This document shows, piece after piece, positions 1 to 15,000 of a DNA stretch of 64,000 nucleotides. The notes beneath the pieces are model-generated. The model did not search any database and was not told the origin of the DNA. It saw only the letters and a program-made list of their open reading frames with translations. Each line of letters begins with the position of its first letter. Positions within the stretch are counted from its first letter, which is position 1. The DNA comes from Lepidurus packardi. Its lineage: Eukaryota > Arthropoda > Branchiopoda > Notostraca > Triopsidae. The translations under genes were made by a program, and so were the position numbers. The stretch covers positions 6,406,565-6,470,564 of the forward strand of contig JAKZAN010000001.1 of assembly GCA_023053545.1 (NCBI GenBank), in the 5' to 3' direction.

Positions 1-3000
1 AGCTTGGCGTGGAGCCAGGCCCGGGGCGCTCTGCAGTAACTTGAAGAATGAATTCTCTCCTTAGTGGAGGCGGAAATGGACTTCCACGGTACTTCTTATC
101 AGGCTGTTCCACCTTGTAAAACAGTTGAGTTAGTCCTCTTCAGATCGAAAACAAATGTAATGTAGACGACAACTCAGCAGACTCACTTTAGGCGCTTGCT
201 CGACCAACTCAAGTAAGGCGCGACCAGCAGGAGAATGTGCTCCAGGAATTGTTACCACTTGGCGGCTTAAAAGCGCTGTTGCAATCTTATGCACTTCGGG
301 CCAAGAGTCCCCTAATTTTCTTTTCAAAGACTGCGCCTGAGAAACGGCTAATTCAGCCCACGCTAAAAGCCGAACAAAGTCCTACCACGCAAATTAGTAA
401 TCATAATAACTTGTAGGCGGGAGTAACAATATTAATAAGCAAGGCTAGATACCTCATACTGGTCCATGTCTGGGGGATGTTGTCTAGCCATATATAGAGC
501 CTTGGATAATAAACGCTGCAGAGCTGAAGGCAAATTGGGTATGTCAGACGGATCTTCCTCTAACATGCGATCCATTGCTCCATGCACAACCACAGGCAGG
601 AGCATGTGGCAAATTTCACTCGGCTTCAGCGAAGCCAAGTGCTGAAGTACTTTTTCAGCCTGTTTGGTGTCATCGAAAAGTCGTCTCTGGCGTCGAGCAG
701 GAATGGGATACGCCGTTTTCCATACTTGTTGCCAAGTATTCCCCGGAAGCTGCATTCGTGCGCTCAAATGACCTGAAAAATGAGCTATCATTTAGAATGT
801 AAACCACCCATATAGCTTCAAATTATTGTTGTAAGTAAGTCATCCAAGAAAACCGCTGATATGAGTTCAAACGACCGAACGCAAATGACTGAACATGAAA
901 GAAAAGTACCACTCGTAAAACTGGAACTAACGCAGCTCGGAAGTTTACCAAGTAAAGGAATCTTTTAAAGGAGCATTTAGCGTTTGAGAGTGCGTACCTT
1001 TTTTCAATCGTCCTTCTTCGGTCACATCGTCGTATTCTACCCAGTCTCGAGGAGAATGCCAGCGCACAAAATCTTCCAGCACTGCCCCTGGATTAGCAGC
1101 CTACAGGAGTTGAGCGACATCCATTTTAGTGCAAATATTTTTTTTTTAATGACTTACTTTGAAAGCTTCCATATCCGAAAGCAGCGAAGCAGACATCAAA
1201 CGCGCTCGTAGCTCGGATCCCTGTGCATCGGCTCCGAGTTGCAAAAGAACTTCAGTTTGTTCTTCCAAAAGGTCTTCCGTCATTGGCGCCGGATCCTTTT
1301 AGTAAAGTACACATCACCACGTTACCATCACTTTCGATTGGGTTCCCACCGTATACGCTAAAGCAAAAACAAACTTTACCTGTGTAATGGGCACATACAG
1401 CGTTTCTCTCGTGTTGAGCAACTTAAACTGTCCACATGGCTTTAATCTGCCTTGAGGCTTGGTTAAGACCATGTATCGCGCCGACTTATCGCCATTATTT
1501 GACGAGGAGCCAGGTGTGTCTTCCGTGGCATCAAAAAATTCCTCTTCATCATCCGCCTCGTCTTCGCTAGATTCAGGACTTTGAAAATCCACACTCCTTT
1601 CCCCGTCTTCGAGAGAGCTTTCTAGCACAGGCGATTCCCTAATTTTACGTCTAGTTATGCAACAATTCAGAAGCTAAAACATCCGCAAAAAAGTAGACAA
1701 AAATAAGAAAATTTAATTACTTTTAATTTTTAATGGCTTAGAAAGTACGGCTGTAAAATTACTTGAAGATTCTGGTTAAGACGACAAGAACCCAAGTCTG
1801 GTAGCCCATCGGGTATTCTACGTGACGTCAGGGAAGAAAAAGAAACATTTGCAAATATTCTTCAATGTACACACAAAGCTTTCTCAAAAGTTTCATGTTC
1901 GAGAAGTCACTGACGTAAAGGCCATCGAAAGGCACTATGGATGTTAATTTATCAGAAGCCTGCTTAACATAAAGCATGCTTCACCTCATTACTCAACCCG
2001 TACTGCAAAAATTTTGACAACTAATATTAAGACCACATCACCCATCGCGCATGAAGACAGCAATCATTAACTGCTTCCTCTTCCACAATTATGCACACAA
2101 AGAGGAATAGATACGCGAACTAGGAGCAATCTCTTCCGCAAAGCGCTAACCATGAAGTGTTTAATCTCCTAAGTGCTCAGTGTAGAAGATTAACGATTAG
2201 CTGCTTCGTCATGGCACCACTGTGCAATACAAATCAAAACAAGTTTCCAAGCTCTATTCCGGAATCAAGTCTGCGTTAAGGTCATTGACGGTCATAAAAC
2301 TACTTTTTTCGTCTTCTACTTTACTACTACCAATGTTGTACGTTCATTCAAGAAAAAGACATTCGTCTTTTTCTTGGCGACCTTGTCGCCGCTCTGCACG
2401 TTTCGTTCGGCGGAGATGTGTTTTATGGGACGGCGCAGGCCGTATTTTGCTCTCGGATGGGACATTTATGTCGACTATGAGCTACGCAAGGTATTAATTC
2501 CGCATTTCGCTTACGAGGCCTGACCGGCTGGAAAACAAGAGGCTCTCCGGGCCTTGGGTTCACGTCGAGTTTCTTGTATGTAGATATGTGATGCAAACTC
2601 ACATGCGAGTCGTTAGTCTACCTGGAACATTCTTCCGAACGCTACACGCTTACTGCTCGTGGCTGGGCATCAAACCAGAGGTCAATGGATTGATTCGAGC
2701 ATCCCAATTCGCGTGCAATTCCCTATTTGACCGGACTCACGAAGCACCATATTCTTAAACAAGTAAGTCTGATTCTTAGTTCTTTAGTGTGAGTACGAAT
2801 CAAATCTCTTAAACTAAGCTTAAAAAAAAAACAAGATTAAGAAGTTTTCAACTTCATTTGATGCAGAAGAAAATGACCGGGCTTTTCCAGGTTGTAAACA
2901 ATTCCGCTATGCTACACTGACCGATTCCGTCACGTTCTCCAATCAGTTTAATAGAAAACATCCGTGCTGACCGACAAAGTTAATACGTTTCAACTTTAAG

Positions 3001-6000
3001 GTGGTAGTTAACATGAAACGTGTATTACAAGTATTACAAGTCTGCTCTCCTAAGGCTACGCTTGTCCTTGCTAAGATGCTCCTCAGCTCTGTTGCTGCTT
3101 ATTGTCTTCAGTTTCCAAGCTGACATCCGAAGGGGCTAAAACCCCAGGAAAATTTTCTTTCCAAGACGTTCAGAGCCAAATAATAGGTGCAACGCTAATA
3201 AGGCTATGTGTGGACTGAGTTTGATAGCACTCAGGAGCATATTAGTATTTTCACTTCCCAATAATTATTTACGGTTTGTTGGCTGGAATCGTTTCAGATA
3301 AACCGTGACGGCCTATCATTTTAACATGATAGTCACCGGGATAATCGTCCTAATTATCGTGACGTCTATTAGTGCCGAACCAAACCAAGAATCGCTCAAG
3401 AGTTTCAGCAAAGGATGCGTCTTAGATGGTATAAGCGTGCGGTGCCGAAAAGCCTATTCGATTCAGTTGGACCTCATACTAAGTTCCATAAAGAATCCCG
3501 AAACATTAGGCTCTATCCCAGTGACGGATTTGGTGATTCTCGATACCCAGCTGAGTGTGTTAAGGGAAGGATGGCTCAAGCAATGGCCATTCAGGAACCT
3601 AAAAATAGGACATAGTGAGCTAACAGACGATCATATCTTGATAAATTCATTGACGGGACTGGAAGCTTCTCTGCAAAGCCTATCGTTAGAGGGGAACCAT
3701 TTAACGACCATCCCTCAAGCTCTACACAATTTGTCCGCGTTAAGAACTTTGGACTTGAGTCATAATAACATCCAAGTCTTACCCGCGGGTTCTATCTTCT
3801 TCAATCTCCATCAACTATTGCACCTCAATTTGGCCTTTAATAAGTAAAAAGTCTACCATAACGTTACAGCGTTTCCTCCCTATAATTCGAATTTTTACGG
3901 AATTTTAAAGTTTGGGATACCTCGAGCTCGTACAAGAACAACAACAATTGATTGCCCAACGTAATAGGACGTTGCTCGCATTGTCGCTTTTTAATTTGGA
4001 ACCTTTGCGCGAAAGTCTGGAAAAGATTGATCTGCAAAGCAATAATTTTACTCTGCTCCCTGAACAATTCCTGCGACCTTTTCCGCGATTATTCTCCTTG
4101 AATCTGGCGGACAACCACATCCAAAGTAAAAAGGATGTCCCACTAAGATAATCAATATAAATATTTTACCATTAAATTGTTACTGCTTTTATTCAGATAT
4201 TCCCCATGAGGCTTTTCAACATATGCCCGAATTGGCAATACTGCAGCTCGCCAAGAACGAGTTGAAAAGCTTAAAGATCCTTATTTTTCCGTCTCAGTTA
4301 AACTTACAAGGTACAACTGCTTCAACACTGGTGGTTTTATTACATGTTATTAAAGATAGAATTGTATAGGAAATCCTTTACGGTGCGACTGTCAAGCTGT
4401 TTGGCTCCAGCAGTGGCTCCGCAATATGACTCATAAAACCCGAGACGGCCTAGATATTGCCAAGTCTATTCCACTCTGCCACAGTCCGCTTAAATTCAAG
4501 GGTTTAAAGTTGGCTAGCTTAACAAGTAAAATTTAACATCTATCTGGTTTCCTTACAGCAATTTCTCTCATGAAATAACCTTGCTAGACGAGTTGCTCTG
4601 CTCGAAACAGGCGTCGGCCGAATTCCGCTACGCTGGGGATGAAGACCTTCGCAACCTACCCGGAACCTGGCAAGATTTACACCTCACTATAAACGACAAC
4701 ACAATCTTCTCGACAAACAATACACAGGCCCAGCGTTCCGTAAACTTGTCAGTTACTCCCCTAAGCGAAACACATTCCAGAGAATGGACTTTGGTGTATC
4801 GCCAACTTGGGCTCAATCCCAGTCCTCAGTATATCCCTATCCCTACATCGCCTTCGAGCGACGGCGTGGCCCAAAGTTACCTGGAACTCAACCCTAATGC
4901 ATCATACATCATTTGCATTGCTGTCAAAGACTTCGGTATTCATTACATCCACCCCAAGTTTTGCCAAGAAGCTTTCCCACAACGTCAACCAACACTAAAT
5001 GAGCGAACTGGATTTGACGCAGATGAATCAAACACCCCTATCTTGCACGTCATCCCTAATATCACCAGTATTTCTTTGCAATGGACTTCGCATACCGAAG
5101 CTGATTGTGCTGACACCTGGTTCATTCGATACCGATCACTACTGCACCCAAACCAACCATGGACGCGAGCTAGGTCAAGCGCTTGCAGTGCCGAGCTGAA
5201 GGATTTGAGTTCCGACATGTTACATGACATCTGCTGGCAAATATCCACCACCAGAAGCTTATTTTGCCAACAAACTCGGACTTTACCTGATGCTAATACA
5301 GTGAAGTTCACGACAACGGAAGTGGCTTTGGCGGCAGGAGTCTCAAGCTCGACTACCTTCATCTTGATTACTCTGGTGGGCTGTTGTTGCTATCGACGTA
5401 AAAAAGCCAACAAGGCTGCCAAAAAAACTAATCAAATCCCCGAGCCTTTTATGGGCGACAAAGCAAAGCCTACTAAGTCTGCGGATTTACTTGGCCGCAT
5501 TCCTAATAAAAAGGAGAACGCCAACTCGGCACAAGATTACTCACGTCGTCATTCGGTCTACGCCAGTTTACGACGCTTCTACCACAAGTGCCAAATCGGT
5601 ACTGGTAAACAAACTCACCAAACTTTCGAAGCTACCAAAAGATACCTGCAACACAAAACGCAAGATTTTGCGTTTGAAAGCTCGTTGGTTGATCCCATAC
5701 CACAATCAATAGGAAATCCCAAACCAAGGCCTTCAATCAACCAACAATCCTCGTTATGGACACAGAGACATTCCGACAGTACCAGCAGTAGTTACCTGAC
5801 CCCTAATTTTGATGACCTCCTTCGATCCCATCACCCGCGGGTTACTTCACAAACGCTCCAGTCCCGTCCTAATAAATACGGAACATTGGTATCGAACTGG
5901 CACTTTGATTCGCAGGAAACAAAGATCCTGGCTAGCTCGAAACCCACGTTGAAACCTTCCGCTCGTAATAAATACTATACTTGGACTACACCTCACGTCA

Positions 6001-9000
6001 TGACCGTCAATCGCACCTTAACTCAACTAAATTTCCCCGCCACTGTTGGAAACTTCAGCAGCAATAAATACAAACGTTCCCACGTGACGGTGAATCCACT
6101 GTACCTTTATCCTCAGCCGATGTCCAACTCCGAACTTCAGTTTTAACTATTCGTAATAAAAATATCGATAATAAAACTATAAAAGTGACTTGATAATAGA
6201 CTTACAACTTCAACTAGCTTTTTATTCCTATACAAAAAGGGCTTTTTACTTTTCCTTTCCGTTGCTTCCCTCAACTTCCCATGGTTAAAGTCGATTTTGT
6301 ATATTTGATCACACTGGACATGCACAGGTGAGTGGCCGGCATTAAAGGTCTATGTCCTCTCCCTTTCCTTGGTTTTTACACCCGTTCCAAGTCGGAAAAA
6401 CAGCTTCCCCACCTGACGCGTTAACAAGAATACGAGGTCCTTGAAGCGCTTTATTAGACCGACGACCACGCTACTTCGTAAGGCTTAAAATCTTTTGCTG
6501 AATATTTGAAAGTCACGGCACCGGCAAACCATACGTTGCAGTGACAGATTAGGGCGCAGAGCGTGCTCTCCTTTTGACAAGCATATGAAATTAAATTTCT
6601 AAAAATGCCTTTTGACAAAAGAAAACTGAAGAGGAAAACGGCAGAAGGACAATTTACCTAAAGATTCTGCTTGAGTAATAGTTGGGGCCATAAATAAAAA
6701 GATCCACATAACGTCAAGCTATCAAAAGATTCAACCGTAAAGTAGGTTTTGATAAACGCAGAGTTACTCAATGGATCAATGAACTAAAAGGGCAGATCAA
6801 CTGATGGTGGATTTTCTTTTTATTTTATTATTACTTTTTACCCAAAAATTCAAACAAAGTAAACCTATATTCGTTACATCTTAGATGACCCTTATGCGTG
6901 ACACAGTTCCGTCTTAAAAGGCAATGGCCATCAAAATAACTTGCTGAGATTTGGAAGCTTGAAATCTTCAATATTTTACAAATCTTGTTTAAATTTTTAA
7001 CAGTCTTTCACAAGTTAGAGGCACAGAAAGTCTTAATAGTGACGTCACAGACGTATCGCGGTCTTACAGTGGTTGTTAGCATGGTCCCTGTTTACATTCA
7101 TGCTTGAAACGGCAAACAAATCTCATTGGTACCATGGATTCTGACACACCTGTGACGTCAGAAAACCAAGTTTTTTTTCAAGCGTTATTACCATTTCATG
7201 TATGGTCGAAACATATTTACGTAATATATAATCTACCTAATTTATGGTGGAAGGATACATAAACTAACTAATTTAAAGTATACGGTATATACTTTAACTT
7301 GCTCAATCAATAAACCCATGACTTGCCGTTTGACATTAAAATGTTTTGGTTTGTTATGAGTCAAAGTATCCTTTATCCCAATCTGCAAGCTCCCCGCACC
7401 AATTTGATTGTGACAGATTAGTATTCTCCTCCTTATTCCTAACGAGCATTTTTGACTGGGTGGGAAAGAGGGGTAGCCTGATATGAAACATTAGGCGAGA
7501 GGGAAAAAACCATGAATTCCTTGGTTTAACTTCACCGCAAGAGTTTGGTTTAAGTTCATCAACTTGGCTAAGTAGCAAATTTTGGTGGGAAATGGTTGCG
7601 GAAAATCATTACAATTACAGACGGCAGCAAGAAAAAGGAGACGAATTGTGTTTCAAACTTCAAGTGCAAGGAAGCATGGCAGTGTGAGATCTTCTCAGGT
7701 GCTCGGCTTGGTAACTCGAAGAAGCTCCGACTTTCAGATTGGGTTGGATAAACTACCTCTGGCTGCAGGCTGTCAGTCCCGGTCAGTCATTTTCCTGCAG
7801 TGCTTGGTTGTCGATCTTCAACTTAATCCGCGTTGCCTAACCTTATTCTTAGATGAATTGGTACTGTGGATTTCGACACTTCTGAAGTTCCCTTAACTGT
7901 CTTGTGACTATCAACAAAATTGTGAGTTCCCTCACTATCGTGACAAGTCAGTCAATTTTCTCTTGAAAAATAGCAATCGAATCCGGTGTAATCAACAACA
8001 CGTAAGTTAAACATACGATTTTGTGATATTTCCTAGACCTAAATACTCTGATCAAATCATTTACACACTCGAAAAGACAGTTCCACTCCAAATCTTACTA
8101 CGGTTTCTTCAACGCCTCTTCACTCTTTAGAGCGTAGCACTCGTAACATCCGTATCATCCAAATAAAATAGTTGGGTGGGCAAAAAAAGGCCAAACAGCA
8201 CTTATGTTTCCCAAGATACAAGAAGGAGTTGTAGTGTTTTGCCGCTTCTAACTGCACACACTTTTTTTTGTAAAATATAACTCAGACACGCATTTCCGAA
8301 AGAACATTCAGCGAAGGTCGTTCGCCCTTGCTTCATTGCTCGAGGACTCTTTGCTTCGCCGCTTTCACTGCTTTTATACTAAAAACGCAGAAAGACCACC
8401 GTATTCATATGCATGACATTGCAAGGGAACAGAGGGAGGAAGAGAGCACTACTTCGTCCCAAGGCCGTTTTCTTATTTGAGTAGCCTGGAAAAAACGAGA
8501 ATGACGTACCGAAGCGCACTCCATTCCAGCTACTCTTCCGCCCCAGCATCTCCTTTTCACAACAAGGGCCCCTAGCTAATAATTAACCGAAGGTAAATGA
8601 CCCTCGACCTTTTTTTATTATTACTTTCTGAGAAAAAAAACTTTCCCATGTTTTTCTCTTTCAACTTTTTTCTATACCTTTCTGTGCGATCATAACTGCC
8701 CACGTTATTGAGATTCTCGGCCATCTGTTACGTTACACACGACTGACTTTTGAATGCGTTTAGCATGCAACATTCGACCGAGTGCAAGACAAGGACAAGG
8801 AAACTGTCTTGTCGCTCACCTACAATTAGATCAGCATCTCTGTAGCGTCTAAACGGTTGTCGTTTTGCTTTATCCCCGGGTAACCGCTGGGTAAATAGAG
8901 CGAAACAACACCCAAAGCAGTTAAAAAATTACTCTGCACACGTCAACGGAACAAGGAATAGTAGACCAAGTCACTGCCCGTGACGTAAAGTTCATCCCGT

Positions 9001-12000
9001 CTTCTGATCCAGGTTTAACGCGATCTATCATTTAATCGTTTCAACCTATATTCCCCGTTAGCGACAAACCAATCAAGACTGTAGCGTTTAGAAAGGGTAT
9101 AGCTGTCTTAGGCAAGAGCCTGGAATAGCTTCGGAAAGCCTTGCATAGCTCGTTTTGATGCATATCTTTCTCTCTCTCTCTCTCTTTTTTTTTTTTTTTA
9201 CAGATTCCGGCTCGATCATGGAGTCAAAAGTTCGATTACACAGTATCGTCACTTGGCTTCTAGCGCTCGTCATGCAAGTTCAGGGACAATGTCCGTGGTC
9301 AAGAGACTTGTTGGATCTCCAAAGTTCATGCACGTGCTCGTATAATGAAGCGCAGGAACTAACGCTTCAGTGCGCGCAAGTTGATTTTCCTGTTCTTATT
9401 TCAACGTTGCAATCGAGCCCCTCGAACAGCCAAACGCTTGACTTGCTCTACGTCCACAACAGCAGCATTGGGGAGTTACGTGACGCTTTTCTAAAAGGTT
9501 TGACGGTTAATAATGTGCAACTGTCGCGCTGCCGGATCCACAGTATCAGTCCCAAAGCGTTCCAGGGTCAAGAAGAGACCCTTAAAAACTTAAACCTACA
9601 GGAAAACGCACTTACGCAGGTTCCCGTGGAAGCCTTACGACCTTTGCATGCACTAGCCTTATTGGACCTGTCCGGCAACAAGATTAGCACCGTGGAGGAT
9701 GACTCTTTTATCACTTTACGACTCACGACGCTTAAAATGTCTGACAACAACATAACCCTCGCTCGGGGAGCGTTTCACGGCTTGGAGCAATCGCTTAAGA
9801 ACCTCAACCTCAAGGGTAACCGACTCAGGGAAGTCCCAGAAGCTGTCCGTCGCTTACAAGCTTTGGCTTTCTTGGATCTGGCCCAAAACAATATGCGTAA
9901 CATTAGCGGGGCCGTTTTCAAGCTCATGACGAGTCTAACCGCTCTCAATTTGGAGCGGAATTCCATTCAAATGCTGGAACCCAACACATTCCAAGGCGTC
10001 AATCATACCCTAAGCTCGCTAAGCTTGCTTAACAATCTCATCAGCGTTTTCCCGAGTTCTGCCCTAAATACTTTGACAAACTTGAGGGTAAGTTGGGAAA
10101 TTTTAAATCAGGGCTGCCAACTATTTCTGTACTGTTATAGGTTTTGGATATCGGCTTCAACATGTTGACTACATTACCCAGCGATGCTTTTAGGAACGTC
10201 CCAGCTCTAACTTTACTCGCTTTGGATGGAAACCCATTAGGGACGTTGCCGGAAGCTGCGTTCGTTCATCTCAATCAAACTTTGCGGGGTTTGAGTCTCG
10301 GAGGGAAATTCTTGCACTGCAATTGCGAATTGCGCTGGATCGCTGAATGGATTCGAGATTTGGACTTACAAGTCACTAGTCGCGAGCGCAACCCCCAGTT
10401 CTGCGGAAGCCCTCAGGAATTCCGCTCACGCAACTTCTACCACTTCGATCCAGAAGGTAATGAGAATGACCCACATCTGGGACAACTTCTTAATTAAATC
10501 GCTAAACTAAACCCATTTTAATTCGCTTACGGGCATTCGCACCTTTTCGTACTCCAACAGATCTCAAGTGCTCGGGACATGAAGATCACTTGGAAGAACT
10601 GGTTCACAATCCTGACAAACAAGACGAATCTTCACAACTGATACTTCCAGGGGTTAGCAGCACAACGACAACAACAACAACAACTCCAATTCTTTCCACA
10701 GCAGAACCCAAATCTAAGCCACCCTCAACCACTACCACAACAATGCAGCCTCCGCAGGAAGAAGTTGAAGAAAGTGAAGAAGATCAAGAACAGCTCGTGG
10801 CTTCTAATACTTCAAGAAGTACGTTAGGACCCTTCGTTCGCAGCGCTGTTGAGATGTCGACCCTAGGACCCAAGATGCATGCCATCAAACACACAACAAT
10901 GGCACCAATTGTTCGAACAATACCATCATTTCGAACCCCACCTGGTAGCACTGTGTCAGCTGGTATTCCATACCGAGCAGTAGCTAACAATGGTAGACTT
11001 CCCCCCGCATCATTCAACAATGCTACCCCGAGCACGGCAACAGTGGCACCTACCATTCCTCCACGGAATGTTCTTCCTCAACGCCCACGACCACGCCCGG
11101 CTAATCCCATCACTAATAGCCGGAATGCGTTAGTACTGGGTTCCCCAGGAGGTTTGAATGCTGTTGGTCAGCAAGATATTAATGCAGCAGCTTCTAGCGA
11201 ATTCGGTCAACAATTGGAACGAGAAGTGATCGTCAAAGAAGCGTACAGACAAGACAGCTCAGTTGTTATACACTGGGACTCGGATACCAACAATATCCTG
11301 GGCTTCCGAGTCGTTTATCGATTGTTCGGCGAAAACAACTTCCAGCCAGGACCGCCTTTGGACCCTAGTGAACGCGAGTTCAAGATCAAGAACGTCCCAG
11401 CGATGGTACATTTGCTTTTTTTACTACTACTACTACTAACAATAATAATAATGATAATAATAAGAGTAAAAAGATAGCACAAAAATAATTCTGAAAAAAT
11501 ACTTATATCGATATTTTTTCTTATCAATACCACTTTTTATATGGATTTCAGGAAGCGATTATTGTTTGCGTCGTGTCCCTGGAAGAAAGCAACGTGACAC
11601 CCGAAACGGTACCTTTCATTCAATGCAGGGAGATCCGCACAGAAACGCCTACTTCCAATCATATGGACAAGATCATTATCGGAGCCAGCGCTTCTATCTG
11701 CGGCACTGTAATCATCGCTGTTGTAGTTTTCGTTTGCTGCAACCGTCGTCGCATGAAAAAGAACGGAAAGAAGCTCTTGCCTTCGCTAATACCCAGCCAT
11801 ACTCTCAACGGCATGAATGGCGTTAACCATACTGGAGGTACTTCAATGATCAATGGAGCACCTTTAGCCAGTTTAGGGACAATGGGGCTTGGTTTGGGCC
11901 CCAAAGACTGGGACCAAGTTTCCATGTACAGCGGCCGTAGTATTCCGCGGCCCCGAATGTACCAGGATCAAACCGGTAAAAAGCATTGCGTTCTAACTGC

Positions 12001-15000
12001 ATCTAACCTACTTTTTGTGTTGCTTACTGTTGAACATGGGATGGTGTCGGAATAGTAAAGTATATAGATAAAGTATGCTAGACTAGTCAAGTAGATAACC
12101 TAACCCTTGGCTTCTTTGGACTTTGGTTGCTTGATTCCATAGGATCCATCAACGGAGGTTTCATTCACGATGATGAGCGTTCGCACATTTCCCAGTATTC
12201 TTTGCACAAGCTCGGTAGTCAAGGTGTGCATCGGTCAAGATCCCTAGCGGATGGTAAATCTCAACGAAGTTTATCTGCTATGTCAGGTCGATTTGGGTCC
12301 ACGATGTCGCTCCATAACTCTGGCATGCCAATGGCTATGCAAAACCAAGGACCCATGAGTTTCAACATGAACATGGGCATGCCCAACATGGGTTTAAGTC
12401 TTTCAAGACAAGGTACAGTAGCAAAGTTTTTTTTAAGACATCAAACGGACCAAAGGACTCAGACTGTATGACTGACCTGCGACACCGAGACTCCAAAAAA
12501 AAACGACAAGGCTTTCCACTTGTTCTGGATTTTCTAGACTTTTTACTGTTTTCAGCCCATAACACTTGAGCATGGCTTTGATTTTTTTCAATGTAAATTT
12601 TCCGTTTGCTTATAACTAACGCTCGGGTTTTTTTGGTTTGTCTCTGTGCAGGCTCCGCAAGCAGATCATGGCAAGAGGCATTACTAACTAAGGAGCTGTA
12701 TCTGCGGGAGCAAGGCCTTGTCCAGCTTTGAATGCAATAATTCGCAAAATTCGTATACATACACTATATACATATATAGCTCCACATTCAGTGCATCAGC
12801 ACAAAGCACAATTATTGACGACCCTAAATACTCTTTGAGGGACCTATTTATACCACAACTGCTTGACGACGTTTTCATTGATAAGTGTCCAGCTGTCCAC
12901 TAAATAAATTTGGTTTTACAACCGTGCAGATTTGCGTGCTTCGCACCGTTCCTTAGCCGATTACCGTATGCAAGCAGTGGAGAATGCAGGGAACGGCAGT
13001 ATGAATGCGAACTTGTTGCAAAACGACGCTATGCAGAACGGACCGGGCCGTTTATCCCGTAAGCCCAGTCGGGCCAGTCAAGCCAGTCGCAGATCCGACT
13101 ATCATCGACGTCAACGATCTGCGGCGGCCATCGCAGCGGAACAACAGGTGTCCAACATGACAGGTGAAGAGAGTAGCTGGGAAACAGACCGTGATAGGAA
13201 CAGCAATCATCACGGCATGAGTACAGTGTCACAAATCTTACGACGACAGCAATTCATGGGCAGCAATCCCAATTTGAATGGAACCAACCTGCCCATGGGC
13301 ACACCTGGATCTTCCGCTATGGGGGGCGGGCTAGGATCGACGGGCATGATGAGTGCGTCAGCTATAGTAAACCAACACAACCAGCAAAACGGTCTCGTTC
13401 GCGGCAGACTGAGTCGGCTCAGTGCAGCCGGATCCATGCGATCTCTGACTACGAGCAACGACACGGAAAACTGGACGGATCATGATATGGATATCTATAT
13501 GGCTAGGAATAGCATCCGCCAAGATTTGGTGCGTTTGTAAGATATAATATACCGTAAGACAATTTCAATTTCTGTGTGAAGAAGTTCCATTTAACGAAAA
13601 ATTTGTCAATGATCGCTAGCCAAGTTTTTAGCAGTGCTTGGCACTTTTGAATGTTCTAAATCTAATAAGTGTAACTGTAACCAATCATTGTTGTTTAAAG
13701 TTGGATACATCGTTTCTGTTCCATAGCGTATGAATCCATTTGAAGAAAGATGTTACAGTAGGAATTAAGTCTAACAATGTGCTTAATCAGAACTTCGTTT
13801 TAGAACTAAGGTTTCAAAATGAACAAACATATTTGTTAAAGAACAGACCAAATGAAAATGTTTTGTTTGAAGAACCCCTACGTCAATTATGCATATTTAA
13901 AAACTTAAAAACTCAATAACAAAATACAGTCGAACCTCTCTTAACGAGCAACTCTCATAACGAGTAATTCGCATAACGAGCAAAAAAAATTTGAAAAAAT
14001 TGCTCCCTTAACGAGCGACATTTCGCAAAACGAGTGACGCAGAAAGGGAAGTCACGTAACGTATGAGTCACTTGTGAGCCGGGACTCATCAGTTTCGCTT
14101 AACGAGTGTTTCACATAACGAGCAAGATTCTGGAACGAATTATGCTCGTTAAGAGAGGTTCCACTGTAGTGACTTTTTCTTCGCGCGATCGCCAGGGCTT
14201 GCCGTCCCGCCAGGCCGAGACCCGCGCCTGAGAGCCTTTGGGCAAGTTTCGGGTCGGCTTCGCAACAGAGAACCGATCCCCTTCCCTGGCAATGTGACCG
14301 CATGAGGCTGTTCCGACTATGCGGGGTAACGCTTGCGTTCGCACGCGTTCAGCCGAGCTAACGTTCAGTCGAGTTAACGTTCAGCATGCGTTCAGCCGAG
14401 CCCGCAAGTCACGGCGCAACGAAAAAGTCGATTTTTTGCGATTGAGCTTGTAAATTAACCAAGCACCTACAGACTTGTTTCAGCATTCGAAAGAAAGATA
14501 ACGGTGCCGTCCCTATGATTCCAGGGATCGATTTTGAAAGCGCTAGTAGGTAAAGCCAATGTCCCCAATGTTATAAGGATCGGAAAAAATGAAATTTGGA
14601 GGAAAGGGGCGGAGCTTATTCGGTTAAACAATTAATTACTAGGTTAATTTGCATAATTGACATAGGGGTTCTTCAGCCAGAACATTTAATTTGGTCTTTT
14701 ATTTAACAAATATTTCTTTCATTCTGAAACCTTACTCCCCCTTTACATGCGAAAAAAGCGGGAAAAAAGACGAATGTAATTACTTACCCAGGCAGAAGAT
14801 AACCATGTTCCCAGCGGTAGCGAAATTCTAGTATTATCTCATGCCATAGGTGTGCCACAGCCGACAATCCGCCCAAGTATTGGTTGGCGTACAACGTAAG
14901 AAGCATACACCGCCAAACTAGGCCGCCTTGTACGCAGCTTTTCAGATTTGAGAGTTGTTCCTGGAAGGCGTAACCAAAAATCAATGTACCCCAGCCCAAC

